Shown here: in pieces, positions 48,791 to 58,569 of the stretch
Layout of the letters: every line of letters starts with the position of its first letter
Numbering within the stretch: position 1 is the stretch's first letter
From: Closterium sp. Naga37s-1
Taxonomy: Eukaryota > Streptophyta > Zygnematophyceae > Desmidiales > Closteriaceae
DNA: 64,000 bases
Assembly: GCA_947471745.1 (NCBI GenBank)
Contig: CANJKZ010000436.1
Location: forward strand, 160,136 to 224,135
Direction: 5' to 3'
The notes under the pieces: model-generated
What the model saw: the letters and a program-made list of their open reading frames with translations, nothing else
What the model was told of the DNA's origin: nothing
The model's database searches: none
Position numbers and translations under genes: made by a program

Positions 48791-49218
48791 ACATGCCTTG
48801 TCCGTGCGTTGCCTTGTCTTTTGCCATGCCTTGCCACTGCGTTGCTTGCTGTACTCTGAAATGCCTTCCTCCATGCATCGAGTTTTGACTCTTGAGACCG
48901 TACTTTGCTGATGTTTATTTACTTGCCTGCAGATTGGTAGCAAGTCTTGCAGAAGGATTGACATGTGCCACAAAAGGCTGCGTTGGGAGATTGTGTTGTG
49001 CCACAGGCGGAGTAGTCAGGTGGGCATACGAGGTTGGTGCCAGAGACGTCACTGCAGTGGAAACGGGAAATGGAAAGGCGGAACTCATGGGCACAACTGC
49101 ACGTACACTTTTTTGTAAGCTGCGAAAAGCTGCAAGACTCTACTAATCCTGCAAGAGTGCTCTTTATGGCCCACCCATGTCAAGTATATATCACACTGCT
49201 TACTTTTTTTTTTACACC

Positions 49219-49454
49219 TTTGGTACTTGCTGAAGCCTACTCACGGGTTCAGTTCCAGTTAAGTATCTTCTCAAACATACTTAGAAGTTTATTCCAGATT
49301 GGTACTTGCTCAAGCATACTCACAAGTTCGGTTCGGTTCTGGCACTTTCTCAAGCCCACTTGCTCAGCCTATTACAAGATCAGTTTGGCTTTTATACTTG
49401 CTCAAGCCTCTTACAAGGTTCGTTCGGGTTTCATACTTGCTCAAGCCTACTTAC
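49219..49454. repeat. Degenerate LRR-donor minisatellite (unit 3)
   Basis: Equivalent of 16,118-16,353, next to the LRR exon at 49,455. Confidence 0.65.
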
Positions 49455-50459
49455 AAGTACTTCAATAAAGTGAAGCCTCCAATATCAGCTGGAATCTCAC
49501 CGCTGAGATCATTATCAGAAAGGTTTCTGGTCACAAGGGGTGGATGAAAAGTACAGGAGAAATCTCAGTTAGCCTAGCCTTCCTGCACACAGCAACGCAG
49601 CGCCGTGCATCCATCTACATGAAGCAACGCAACAACACATGATTGAACCATGTATGGCAGATTGGTCCAACGGGACTGGGAAACAACTACTGAGAGAAGA
49701 TGCATGGTGCTGGCAAACCACTGAACTGGTCACAGGTCGTCCCAGAATGCTTAGGAACGGCAACTGGGGTGTGGAGGGGCCACAAAGCGCTAATGGAAGT
49801 GAGTTGATAGATCTAGATCTGTTTGTAGTCATTAGCTGATCACGCTCTCAGAATTCTTTGAAACAGACTGTGGAGGGCCAAACAACAACGTACAGATAGT
49901 TGAGGCGATCAAGCAATTCAAAGTCACTGAATATGTTGCCACTGAGGGAATTGGATGAGAGATCCCTGTGCATTGTGTGTTGTGGGAATTGGATGAGAAA
50001 AAGAAGAGATGAGTATAGCAGGCATGGCGGCCCACGGGGGTTCGATGGGTCGAGATCCCATCAGGTGGAGAGCACTGTTGGGAGCACGGAGGAGAACAAG
50101 CAGCCTTCGCTGGAAGCAGGGAGGGTGGGGGGTGGAGGGGAATGTAAGTAGTTGGGGAAACGTAGTTTAGGTTGTGGCATGAGGGAACACAAGGAACTGG
50201 GATGGTCTTTGAAAGAAGAATGGAAAAGGGCACATGGATGGGCGCACAGCACACGAGCTATGCGAGTGGGAAATGAAGAGCAAAATGATGTGGGAGAAGA
50301 CAGAATTCCACTTCACAAACTCCTACAAGTCTGCGAGCTTTCAAATGCAGTGCACCGAAACTGTGGGAGCGTTTTGAATTAGAGGCAAACGAACTACTCC
50401 ATAGTATATGACCGCAATCCATCAGCATTGGTTCCACCAACCAACTTGAAGTAAATTGG

Positions 50460-50695
50460 AATAGCTAGGTCCGTCAAGGGAGTGGTCATGAGCCTATTGT
50501 AAATACATGGCTATCCTAGCTCATGACGAGCCTACTTGGCTCGGACGAGCCAAGCCAACCTGGCAAGAATCTAGTTCTGTGACGGCCAAAGGTCGGCCAT
50601 TGCTCAACCCGAAAGCCTCAGGCCAGCCCGACCAACAATGCAGGCTGGACAAGACCAGCATGCGGCACTAGTTTTGCTCATCCCTAGCCTAGGAG
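50460..50695. repeat. Right part of a MITE-like repeat at the native duplication boundary
   Basis: Starts near GCTAGGTCCGTCAAGGG and ends TTTTGCTCATCCCTA. A diverged copy lies at about 53,715-53,992, and a weaker one ends at 62,446. The end matches the TAGGGATGAGCA ends of the hAT-type element at 51,087. In units 1 and 2 this sequence is cut at TTTTGC and fused to copia. Confidence 0.6.
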
Positions 50696-50758
50696 TGGAG
50701 GACAGGAGAAGGAGATGCAGGACATTCAGCCTGGATTGGCTGTCGAGATGCTTCATAC

Positions 50759-50830
50759 AGATAAGTGAGCCAAGAAAGCATGGAGATGCCATTGGGAATC
50801 GAACCCGCCAAGATGTTGTTCGACAGAGAC
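50759..50830 (-). CDS. RLK LRR exon (72 nt)
   Basis: Acceptor CACACAG, exon encoding SLSNNILAGSIPNGISMLSW and LTYL, donor GTATGA. Phase-2 introns on both sides, one 24-residue plant-type LRR. Confidence 0.82.
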
Positions 50831-51086
50831 CTGTGTGTGTGGGTTGGGGTAGAAGTGAGGAGATGAGATTAGAGGCACACAAGTTCAACCTAATTGGCGG
50901 ATGAGGAGAGCATGGTGAGAGACAGGCATGAGTAACATTTGAATCGAACTTGAGATTGAGTTAATTCACGTTACTCGAATTGACCAAACTTTTTAAATAA
51001 CACAGTCCAGAGTGCATCGAATGGCATCAAACATGGGCCTGGGAACAAGGTGCGAAATAAGAAGAGTTTTTTAGTCAAATTGTGAC

Positions 51087-51970
51087 TAGGGATGAGCAAG
51101 GGGCGAACACGAACATGTTCGCGTTCGCCCCAGCTCGAACACTGCCGTTCGGCGAACCGAATTCGCCTGTAGGGCGAACATCTTGCATGCTAAGGCGAAC
51201 ACGAACGTGTTCGCCCCTGGGCATCCTTTGTTATGCTCAAAATACGCAACGGCGGGCAGGGGAATTGCGGGAAACTGGGGAAAAATATCTAGGCTGGATC
51301 AGCATTTTGCGAGATTTAGTTACGGATCCATAGTTTTTTTTATCCAGCTCGCCACCTGGATTTCCTCCCACGTAAGGCGAAATGCTCTCCCCGTTCTATA
51401 TCTACGAAATTTGCAATTGCTCGCCAACCCCCCACAACCCCCCAACTCACGAAATATGCAAACGCTATTCCTGTCAATCCCATGCATACGAAATTTGCGA
51501 ATGCTTACCCCCAACCCTCAACTTACGAACTTCTGCGATATCCCTGTCTAATCTTTTCCCGAAAACCTAAATCTCGCATACCCAAGTCTATACAGACTAA
51601 CCTAAGGTAACTACTTAATTACGCTAAGTCCTAAGTGAGGTGATAACGGCGTGATGTGTGGGGGGCGTGGTAGTAATGGCTGCTGCTGAATAGCGCGACT
51701 AAGTTTGAGCTCAAATTTGAGCTCAAACAGAATGTCCCGCAACGTAAATTGTAGCCCGCCGGGACAGTCGCGTCGAACACATTCGTGTTCGTTTTTGCCC
51801 CGAAACGAACACGAAACGCGTTCATGTTCGACGCGGCTCGGCAGCAGTAGCGGGGCGATCACCGAACGTGTTCGGGCGAACACCGAACACGTTCGCTCCG
51901 AACATTTTTAGCCAAAAAAAAAATCCTGTTCGATTCGCCTCGAACGTGTTCGTTTCCATGCTCATCCCTA
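51087..51970. mobile_element. hAT-type MITE with perfect 8-bp target duplication
   Basis: 884 bp, ends TAGGGATGAGCA and TGCTCATCCCTA, flanked by ATTGTGAC at 51,079-51,086 and 51,971-51,978. Subterminal regions are rich in CGAACACG and CGTGTTCG motifs on both sides. No transposase frame was found, so it is non-autonomous. The 8-bp duplication and the TAGGG-type ends suggest hAT. Confidence 0.85.
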
Positions 51971-51978
51971 ATTGTGAC

Positions 51979-53700
51979 CGTAAAATTGTTGAGTGCAATA
52001 TGCGTTTTGCACGTCAACCTACCGCCTATTCGCCGTCGGTGAAGGTAAATGAAGTTTTCTGTTTGAAGGTAATTTGTTATGTGTGAGGTGCGCATTTCTG
52101 AGCTTTACGTTTGGGCGTTTACGGTTCGTGAATCGCCTCGACTATTCATGAGTTATGAGCGTTTTCGTGAAGGGTTGCATTTGTGAGTGTTCATGAGTTT
52201 CCATAAGTGAAGGTGAGTGTTCGTGTCATTTTGTAAGTTCCGAGATTTTGTGTGCGATCGTGTTATTTCATGTGTTCTGCGAGTCACGGGTTTTCGTGAA
52301 AGTGTTGTGGATGTTCATGAGTTTGTTTGTGAAGCGTTCGTGTGAGTTCATGGTTTGTAGGTGAATTTTAATAGTTGCGTTTTCAGTTGTTTTGATGAGT
52401 TCGTTTGTAATTTCGTTTTTTCGTTTATGATGTTTTAGGGGTTTCTCCCTATCGAGGTGGTCAAGGCTCGAAGCCATGAGCCCGAGCACTGTTGCGCCTT
52501 AGGCGCAATCATGGGGAGTGTGCCAGTCAAGGCACACGCGCAGCCTGAGGCCGCAAAAGAATTCCTCGCCACACGCGCGAGTGTGGCAGTGAGGTGGCGC
52601 GTGGGAAAGGACGAGGGCATGTGGGTCAACAATTGAATTGTGGGACCCTCGAGCTGTTTGTCCTCATTAGCCGGGAGGAATTTCGCTACGGGGTGTTTCG
52701 CGAAGCGCGCGATTTACATTCGAAGCTGGTGCGAATTGTGCGGGAGTGATTTCGGTGACTTAGTAATTTCATCGCGTAACTGCGCCATTTCTTCAGGAGA
52801 TTCCGTAAGCTGTCACGAGTGGTCGCCACCGAGCGTCCACGAGGCTTCGCGGACAAGTATGGCCTGCATAAACGTTCGTGGGCGAGTATGTCCCACTGGT
52901 TCCGCATAGAGAAAGTTGGCAATTCAAAATATGGTTTTAGTTGTCACTTTGGTGGGCTGGTAGCTTTCGCTTTTGGTGGGTTAATATAAACTTGTGCTTG
53001 CGTTTGTTTGTGAACAATCTTTTGTGACTGAATATTACTCTTACAACGTATTGACGTGAAGAGTTTAATATGCACATGAGCCAATCGATCGATGTGACGC
53101 TGTGCGAATAACTGTAGGAATACTCTAGTGCTCTCGATCGAACTTACACTTGGTGGAACTCTCTACAAACATGGACCCTTGGGTAGGGGCTGGCTTGCCT
53201 AGCACCCAAAGACCCTCAGAGGTGACCTCGTGGAGTCCATCTTTTGTGATTTAATCGAAGGGCATAGAGCCTTCTAGATCTCACAGTTTGTAACAAAAAT
53301 ATGGCATCATAATAAACAACCGTATAAAACATAAATAATTTTTTATTTGCGTGAAAAAACGGCATCTTTTTTCCAATACAGAAAAAAAACCTGCAAGAAA
53401 AGGATAAAGTGGCGAGTTTTTTGCTAAGCATTTTGCCAAAAAAAAAAAAAATTTGCAAATTGGCCCTCTCGGCAGGTCAGAATTCTACTCAGACAAGAGC
53501 ATCAGGTTGGCCCGTCCCTAGTGGGTACCGGTCGGATCGAGTCAGGTCAGTACCCCAGGGAAGACTGTCCCGGTCCGTGCTCTTCGCGTTTACGACATTC
53601 TAACTGTGGAAGCGTTCTCAATCAAAGCCAGACAAACTACTTCATGTCCACGGTATTTGACCGCAATCCATCACCATTGATTCAGCGCCACCAACCAGCC
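51979..53700. other. Intron or intergenic DNA, no gene recognised
   Basis: 52,100-52,440 is a T/G-rich stretch with recurring GTTCATGAG and TTCGTGA motifs. 52,436-52,905 has short open frames on both strands that I do not recognise. 53,290-53,345 (GGCATCATAATAAACAACCG) resembles 54,487-54,540 and is probably a small dispersed repeat. From 53,590 the sequence resembles the intron at 50,345 on, showing old exon-intron duplication. Confidence 0.6.
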
Positions 53701-53714
53701 TGAAGTTTTACAGA

Positions 53715-53992
53715 ATAGGTAGGTCCGTCTAGGGAGTGATTGGGAGGTTTCGCAGGTTAATGGAAGTGGCCAACGTGAGCCTCTTTTAGAATCATGGCCA
53801 CCCTAGGCTCGAGATGAGCCTACTGGGCTCGTCACCTGTCGGACAAGCCACAAGCCAACCTGGCAAGAATTCAGGTCTGTGACGGCCAGAGGTTGGCCAT
53901 TGCTCAACCCGAAAGCCTCAGGCCAGCCCGACCAACAATGCAGGCTGGACAAGACCAGCATCCGGCACTAGTTTCGCCCATCCCTAGCCTAG
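53715..53992. repeat. Diverged copy of the boundary MITE-like repeat
   Basis: Aligns with 50,460-50,695 (shared AGCCAACCTGGCAAGAAT, AACCCGAAAGCCTCAGGCCA) and ends CGCCCATCCCTA. It is followed by the same flank GCCTAGGAGTGGAGGACAGG, so the copy arose by segment duplication, not by new insertion. Confidence 0.65.
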
Positions 53993-54128
53993 GAGTGGAG
54001 GACAGGAGAAGGAGATGCAGGACATTCAGCCTGGATTGGCTGCCGATTGTGTCTGAAAGGTTCTAAATTTGATGTGACTGTTGGTCATGTTCGTGCTTAT
54101 CGACAGGCTTAAACAGGGTGCTTCATAC

Positions 54129-54200
54129 AGAGAAGTGAGTTGAGCAAGCATGGAGATGCCATCAGGAATGGGACCCGTCAAATTGTTGTTTGAAAGAGAC
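54129..54200 (-). CDS. RLK LRR exon (72 nt)
   Basis: Acceptor CATGCAG, exon encoding SLSNNNLTGPIPDGISMLAQ and LTSL, donor GTATGA, phase 2 on both sides. The flanking introns are paralogous to those around 50,759. Confidence 0.83.
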
Positions 54201-54666
54201 CTGCATGTGCGTGGTGTGGGTTGGGGTAGAAGTGAAGAGATGAGATGAGAGGGCACGGACTGAGTGAGGGACAGCAAGAACACAAGTCAAGCTCAATTGG
54301 GAAATGAGGAGAGCACGGCGGGAGACAGGCATGAGTAAAATCGAACCGCACTTGAATCAATTCAAGTTCGGTTCGGGTTGACCAAATTGATTCAGATAAC
54401 ACATTTCGGAGTGCATCGAATGGCGTCTTAGATGGGCCTGGAATCAAGGTGTATTTGTTTGTTCTAGTAAATATTGACCGTAAAATACGGTATCATAAAA
54501 AACAACCGTAAAATGAATAAAAAACGTAATCAAATTTGGGTAAAATAAAAACTTTTACCTTTGTTTTGGGTATTTGATATGTACAACGAACAGAGCAAGC
54601 ATACATAAACAATAGCAGTCGTGACTGTGCGTGAGGGGGGCCACATGGCCACCCCAATTGCGAAAT

Positions 54667-55444
54667 CTAAGGGGGTGATTTATCCTCGGGAGAGCCAGAT
54701 AGAGGTGAATGCATTTGTCCACGTCCATGACTTGCTGTTCTTGTCCCTGTTCCGAAACAGTAACCTATTCTCTCCTTCCATCGTGCGGCGAAATTTCTTC
54801 TCCTGCCTCGTGCCCTGACGCTTTCTCCATTGAGCGTCACTCGTCCTCTGTAGATCCTTGCATGCAAGCGAAAAGCAGTTTCAATCCGACGGAGCACCTT
54901 CCTCGCCCGAGAATTCGTGCCCCTGAAGACCGCATCACAACGTTCCAGCCAGAGCTGATGCAGGGTGATGGATGTGATCGTAGCTTCTGCAAATGCTGTG
55001 CTGGCCCCCGCCTTCCGGAACAACAGGTCCCTCAGCGATGACACCACGCGCGAGGCATTCACCATGTGGAGAGTTTTCTGGAGAGCCGAGGTCACCACTT
55101 GGAATTTCGAGCAAATGTATAAACAGCGTTCGAGGGTTTCGCAGCCTCCACAGTGCGGGCAGACCAGCTTGATGCTAAAAAGGGCCACCCGCTCCCCCAC
55201 TTGTAGATTAACGTTATGAATGCGTAGCAGAATGTCCCTCGGCTTGCTTGGTGTATTAGTGAATCCCAAATAGCGATGGTTCTCTTCCAGTTGATGTGCC
55301 CTTTCCATCTGCCCTCCCATTTCAGCTGCTTCGCAAACGATTTCTGCCCCTCCGTCCACTTCAGCTTCAACCTCTTCGGTGGCGCAACTCCCCCCTCCTT
55401 GGGGAGGTGCGCTAAACATCAGCTACCGCCACTTTGGGGGTGCA
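54667..55444 (-). mobile_element. LINE (non-LTR retrotransposon) 3' fragment
   Basis: A minus-strand frame (stop at 54,667) encodes a cysteine motif CPHCGGCETLERCLYIC followed by KFQVVTSAL and LHQLWLERCDAVFRG. This resembles the zinc-binding C-terminal region after the reverse transcriptase of plant LINEs (zf-RVT type). RT motifs are absent, so it is a 5'-truncated insertion. The frame shifts near its upstream end. A MITE interrupts it at 55,453. Confidence 0.65.
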
Positions 55445-55452
55445 GCTTCGAA

Positions 55453-56115
55453 CTTAGTGGGAATATACGCTCAAACCCTAAAGCGTATAGCGTATACACG
55501 CTAGCGTGTGTACGCAAAACGCAATACGCTATACGCTATCAGAAAAAATTTCGGGCTGCCCAGGGAAAAATCGCTTGTGTACAGAAAGATGCGGAATCTT
55601 CTGCTGAGCATTTCGCCTAAGTCGAAATGCAATTTGACGGTCTAGGGAAGCGGGAGTGGGCCTTCGAAGTTGCAGGCAGTTCAAATTTGAACATTAGATT
55701 GGTACCGCATTGGAACCCATATTATCTACGAATTCCAACCTGTCAAAAACGTGCCCCACCAAACCCCACTCACGCTACTTACCAGCCAGCAAAATTCCAG
55801 TCGTCATTTCTAGTTGGCATTCCCACTTTCTAACAGCAGAGCTCCTTCCGATTCCTACCTACTTCTCCTTTTAGTGTCTACTCCACGTCCCATCCCCAAT
55901 CGCCGTTCAGACTTAGGGAAATGCTACGAAAGTCTTAATGAGAATAGGGATCACCTTCTTAATCTTGAGCACGACGTCTTTTTCACCCTGCCCGAGATAG
56001 TTTTTTACCTGCCCGAAAAAGCGTATTACCAAATCGACCCTTCAGCGTTTAGCGTATATACGTTAGCGTATATACGATACGCGTATATACGCTATAAGCG
56101 TATATTCCCACTAAG
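55453..56115. mobile_element. hAT-type MITE with 19-bp inverted repeats and perfect 8-bp duplication
   Basis: 663 bp with perfect 19-bp ends CTTAGTGGGAATATACGCT, flanked by GCTTCGAA at 55,445-55,452 and 56,116-56,123. Subterminal parts are packed with AGCGTATA and its complement. No transposase. Inserted at the upstream edge of the LINE fragment. Confidence 0.88.
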
Positions 56116-56123
56116 GCTTCGAA

Positions 56124-56485
56124 TGCCTTCATTGTTTTTTTTTTTTTTTTTTAATGGGTTTCCAGTAAACTTCCAAACTGCTTCTGTATAAAGGTCAATC
56201 ACTCGTGAGTAGAACGAGGGGGGTGTTAAATTTTGATGGTTTGGCTACACATTGCCCATACAGAAAATATACAACACTTTACGCATCTGCCCTATTGCAC
56301 CCTTTCCCCCCTTCCCCCATCATTCTTTCGGCCCTTGTCTTGCATGGACACGGGTGGGTCACATGGGAAAAACGTCATACTGGTTCGCCCCGATCCGTTG
56401 TGACATGCGAAGGCCCGTAACAAAGTCAGGACGTTTCATCCCAGTCCCGTCATTACACGAACTCAAAACTCAAATTCGGAACACG
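56124..56485. other. No gene recognised
   Basis: Contains a long T run (about 56,133-56,151) and otherwise no protein-like frame. Confidence 0.6.
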
Positions 56486-56778
56486 GGTCAAGTTGACCTT
56501 GCATAACAGGCTGACCTATTACACCGAGATCAGCCTGTTCAGACCTGTCACCTGTCCTTGCCCAATAGCCAGGTCAGGTCGGACTCAAGTGTAGGCTAGA
56601 CCTAGGGTTAAGCAAACAGCGGACTCAAACATGTTCGGTTCGAACGAGCAACTCTGATGACGCTGATTGAGTCGGAAACAAGCAAACAGCTGGTATTTGT
56701 TAAAGAAGTCTTGTCACAAAAAGAAAAGGGAAAAACAAGTTCAGATACATTTTCAATCATGCCCACAAACGCACACCA
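56486..56778. repeat. 293-bp dispersed segment, flank copy
   Basis: Matches 40,801-41,093 with two mismatches. Here it lies in unrelated flanks (AACACG to the left, TGAAAGGG to the right), with no target duplication visible. Confidence 0.9.
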
Positions 56779-57149
56779 TGAAAGGGTTCGTTCTCTTCAT
56801 CCTCCAAGATTTGGTTGGTTCAATAAGAACTTTTTTTCAAACGGAAAACACCTCGTGGATCTGTTTCAAGTGGCCGTTTCTTGCCGTACCGTTTTTTACT
56901 GCAATTGTTTTTTTATTCTTCTTAAGGCTGTTCGTCTTACCCTGGGCATGAACTGAACCAGATCAGTTTTATGCCCTCGAATTGAGCTCCAGCTTTCTGT
57001 TTTTTTGCCTATACTTGAATCAGTTTGCTTCGGCGCTGCTTGGCTAGTTGTTGTTGCTAGTTAATCGCCCACAAATAACGGTTCCATTTGAAGCGCAATT
57101 CGTTATATTGCTCATGCCTTGCCATGAGCAATAGTTTGATCTGTCCCAA
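56779..57149. other. No gene recognised
   Basis: T-rich sequence without a recognisable frame. No transmembrane or kinase exon relic was found here, although it lies where one would be expected downstream of the Cys-rich relic. Confidence 0.55.
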
Positions 57150-57320
57150 ACTATGCAGAAGGATTGACACATGCCGCAAAAGGAAGTGTTAGGAGATTGT
57201 GTACCACAGGCAGAGGTTTCAGGTGGGCACATGAGGTAAGTGCCAGAGGTGTCGCTGCGGTGGAAAGGGGAGATCATAAGGCGGAAATCATGGGCACAGC
57301 TGCACAGACATTTATTCCCA
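57150..57320 (-). pseudogene. Relic of the RLK Cys-rich exon
   Basis: Encodes CSCAHDFRL, LMCPPETSACGTQ and FCGMCQSFC, clearly paralogous to the Cys-rich exons in the units. One Cys is changed (FHC to FHR), and the distal CKTCY segment and GC donor are lost. It follows an LRR exon at 57,554, as in the intact gene, but no transmembrane or kinase exon follows. Confidence 0.75.
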
Positions 57321-57553
57321 GCTCAACCAAAATCGTGGTAGGCTAATTGGTTATGAAGGTGGAAATAAAAGGGAAAGGCATGGGGATGGTGGCTAGGAGG
57401 GGCATGGAGAGATTGACTGCACACCGCAAAAACCAGCAAAGCACTGCTACTCTTTCAAGAGTGTTCTATTTGGTCCAACCATGTGATCAGAACAGCCTAT
57501 CTCACACTGCTTACAAGTTCGTTTCGGTTTGGGACATGAACAAGCGTACTTAC

Positions 57554-57625
57554 AAGCACTCCAATGCAGTTTGTTGTTCAATACTAGCTGGAATGTACCC
57601 ACTCAGGTTATTAGCAGCGTAATTT
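57554..57625 (-). CDS. RLK LRR exon (72 nt), paralogue of the last LRR
   Basis: Acceptor GTCCAG, exon encoding NYAANNLSGYIPASIEQQTA and LECL, donor GTAAGT. Same phase and position relative to the Cys-rich exon as 49,455-49,526. Confidence 0.75.
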
Positions 57626-58035
57626 CTGGACACAGGGGAGGAAAGCATGGTTGTAAGCCCTGTTAGCCTCTTTGAGGAGGAACGCAGTGCCGTGCGTGCA
57701 TCAACCGATACACATGACAGCCTGCACCCATCTGTGCAGCCAGACGGATTCAGATGGATGAATGCATTCAGATGGAGGAGCCCGGCAATCCAAAGGCATG
57801 AAAACATCTGGCCAGAATATAGATGAAGACATCATAGAAATACAGATGGCAGGATGGTACAACAACATTGAAAAATAAATCAAGAGGCAACGTATAGAGA
57901 AGATGCACCGCTTTGAAATAGCAACTGGGGTGACAAGCGTGTGTTGTGGACTGAGTTGCGGCACTGGGAAAATAACAGGTTGGTACAACAGGAATGGGAA
58001 ATAACTCAAGCGCCACACACATATTATGGATCTGA

Positions 58036-58190
58036 GAGCGCGGTGCAGGCTTGGCACATGAGCGCGCGGTGTAGGCTTGGCACATGAGCGTGCAGTGCAG
58101 GCTTGGCACATGAGCGCGCAGTGCAGGCTTGGCACATGAGCGCGCAGTGCAGGCTTGGCACATGAGCGCGCGGTGCAGGCTGAGCGATGT
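58036..58190. repeat. 26-bp minisatellite
   Basis: About five or six copies of AGGCTTGGCACATGAGCGCG-CAGTGC in the intron between two LRR exons. Frames through it (HVPSLHCALMCQACTA) are artefacts. Confidence 0.85.
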
Positions 58191-58263
58191 GCAGGCCTGG
58201 CACATGAGAGCACGGTGCAGCGTTGGCTTTGTACATAACGGATGGGTCTAGAGAGATTCTTAC

Positions 58264-58335
58264 AGATAGGCGATGCGATTACGGGAAACAAAGTCGACGA
58301 CTATGGGGCCAATGAGGGAATTGGATGAGAAATTT
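58264..58335 (-). CDS. RLK LRR exon (72 nt), paralogue of 49,894-49,965
   Basis: Acceptor TGCACAG, exon encoding NFSSNSLIGPIVVDFVSRNR and IAYL, donor GTAAGA. The sequence upstream of the acceptor also aligns with the unit introns (GGAGCACGGAGGAGAACAAG-like). The LRR consensus is partly eroded. Confidence 0.75.
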
Positions 58336-58569
58336 CTGTGCATTGTGTGTTATGGGTTGGGAGTAGATGAAGAGATGAGAATAGCGAGCATGGCGGCCCA
58401 CGGGGGTGTGCTGAGTCGGGAGCACGGAGGAGAACGAGCGGCATTCACTAGAAGCAGGGAGGGTGGAGGGGGGTGGAGAGGGATGTAAGAAGCTGGAAGG
58501 AATTCGAGCCAGGGGACACTCGTAAGCAACTCATACCTGTCGTAAGTTTGCATCCCTCACTGCTAGGCA

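Larger units (their letters stand above)
33921..50672. repeat. Tandem segmental duplication, unit 3
   Basis: A complete 16,752-bp unit whose right end runs into native single-copy sequence, which reads TTTTGCTCATCCCTAG at 50,672-50,687 instead of the copia fusion. It is longer than unit 2 mainly because of a 293-bp segment at 40,801-41,093, one more 89-bp repeat, and a 27-bp local duplication near 46,762. Confidence 0.95.
44514..54200 (-). pseudogene. LRR receptor-like kinase copy joined to upstream LRR exons; kinase frameshifted (unit 3 and flank)
   Basis: Exons high to low: LRRs 54,200-54,129, 50,830-50,759, 49,965-49,894, 49,526-49,455; Cys-rich 49,129-48,927; transmembrane 48,211-48,089; P-loop 47,511-47,308; 47,000-46,856; HRD loop 46,405-46,266; DFG 45,977-45,838; 45,266-45,182; 44,822-44,514 with stop. 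The P-loop exon has one extra base (A at 47,373 on the + strand) relative to units 1 and 2. It shifts the frame right after GDVYKGVSP, so AVKRAK is lost and the frame runs past the donor to a stop. Other kinase exons look intact. More LRR exons upstream (57.5-63.2 kb) may belong to the same gene or to an older copy. The true start and signal peptide are not visible. Confidence 0.75.

Noticed and set aside
1-50672. Array as a simple assembly duplication of one unit
   Set aside because: The units differ by substitutions, repeat number, a 2.4-kb insertion and a 293-bp replacement, so they are not copies of one read set. A haplotype mix-up is still not fully excluded without long reads.
52436-52905. 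Possible coding exon with several short open frames
   Set aside because: No frame is long or resembles a known family, and stops interrupt each candidate.
57044-57149. Transmembrane exon relic after the 57.2-kb Cys-rich relic
   Set aside because: The minus-strand sequence has no hydrophobic run like that in the TM exons.
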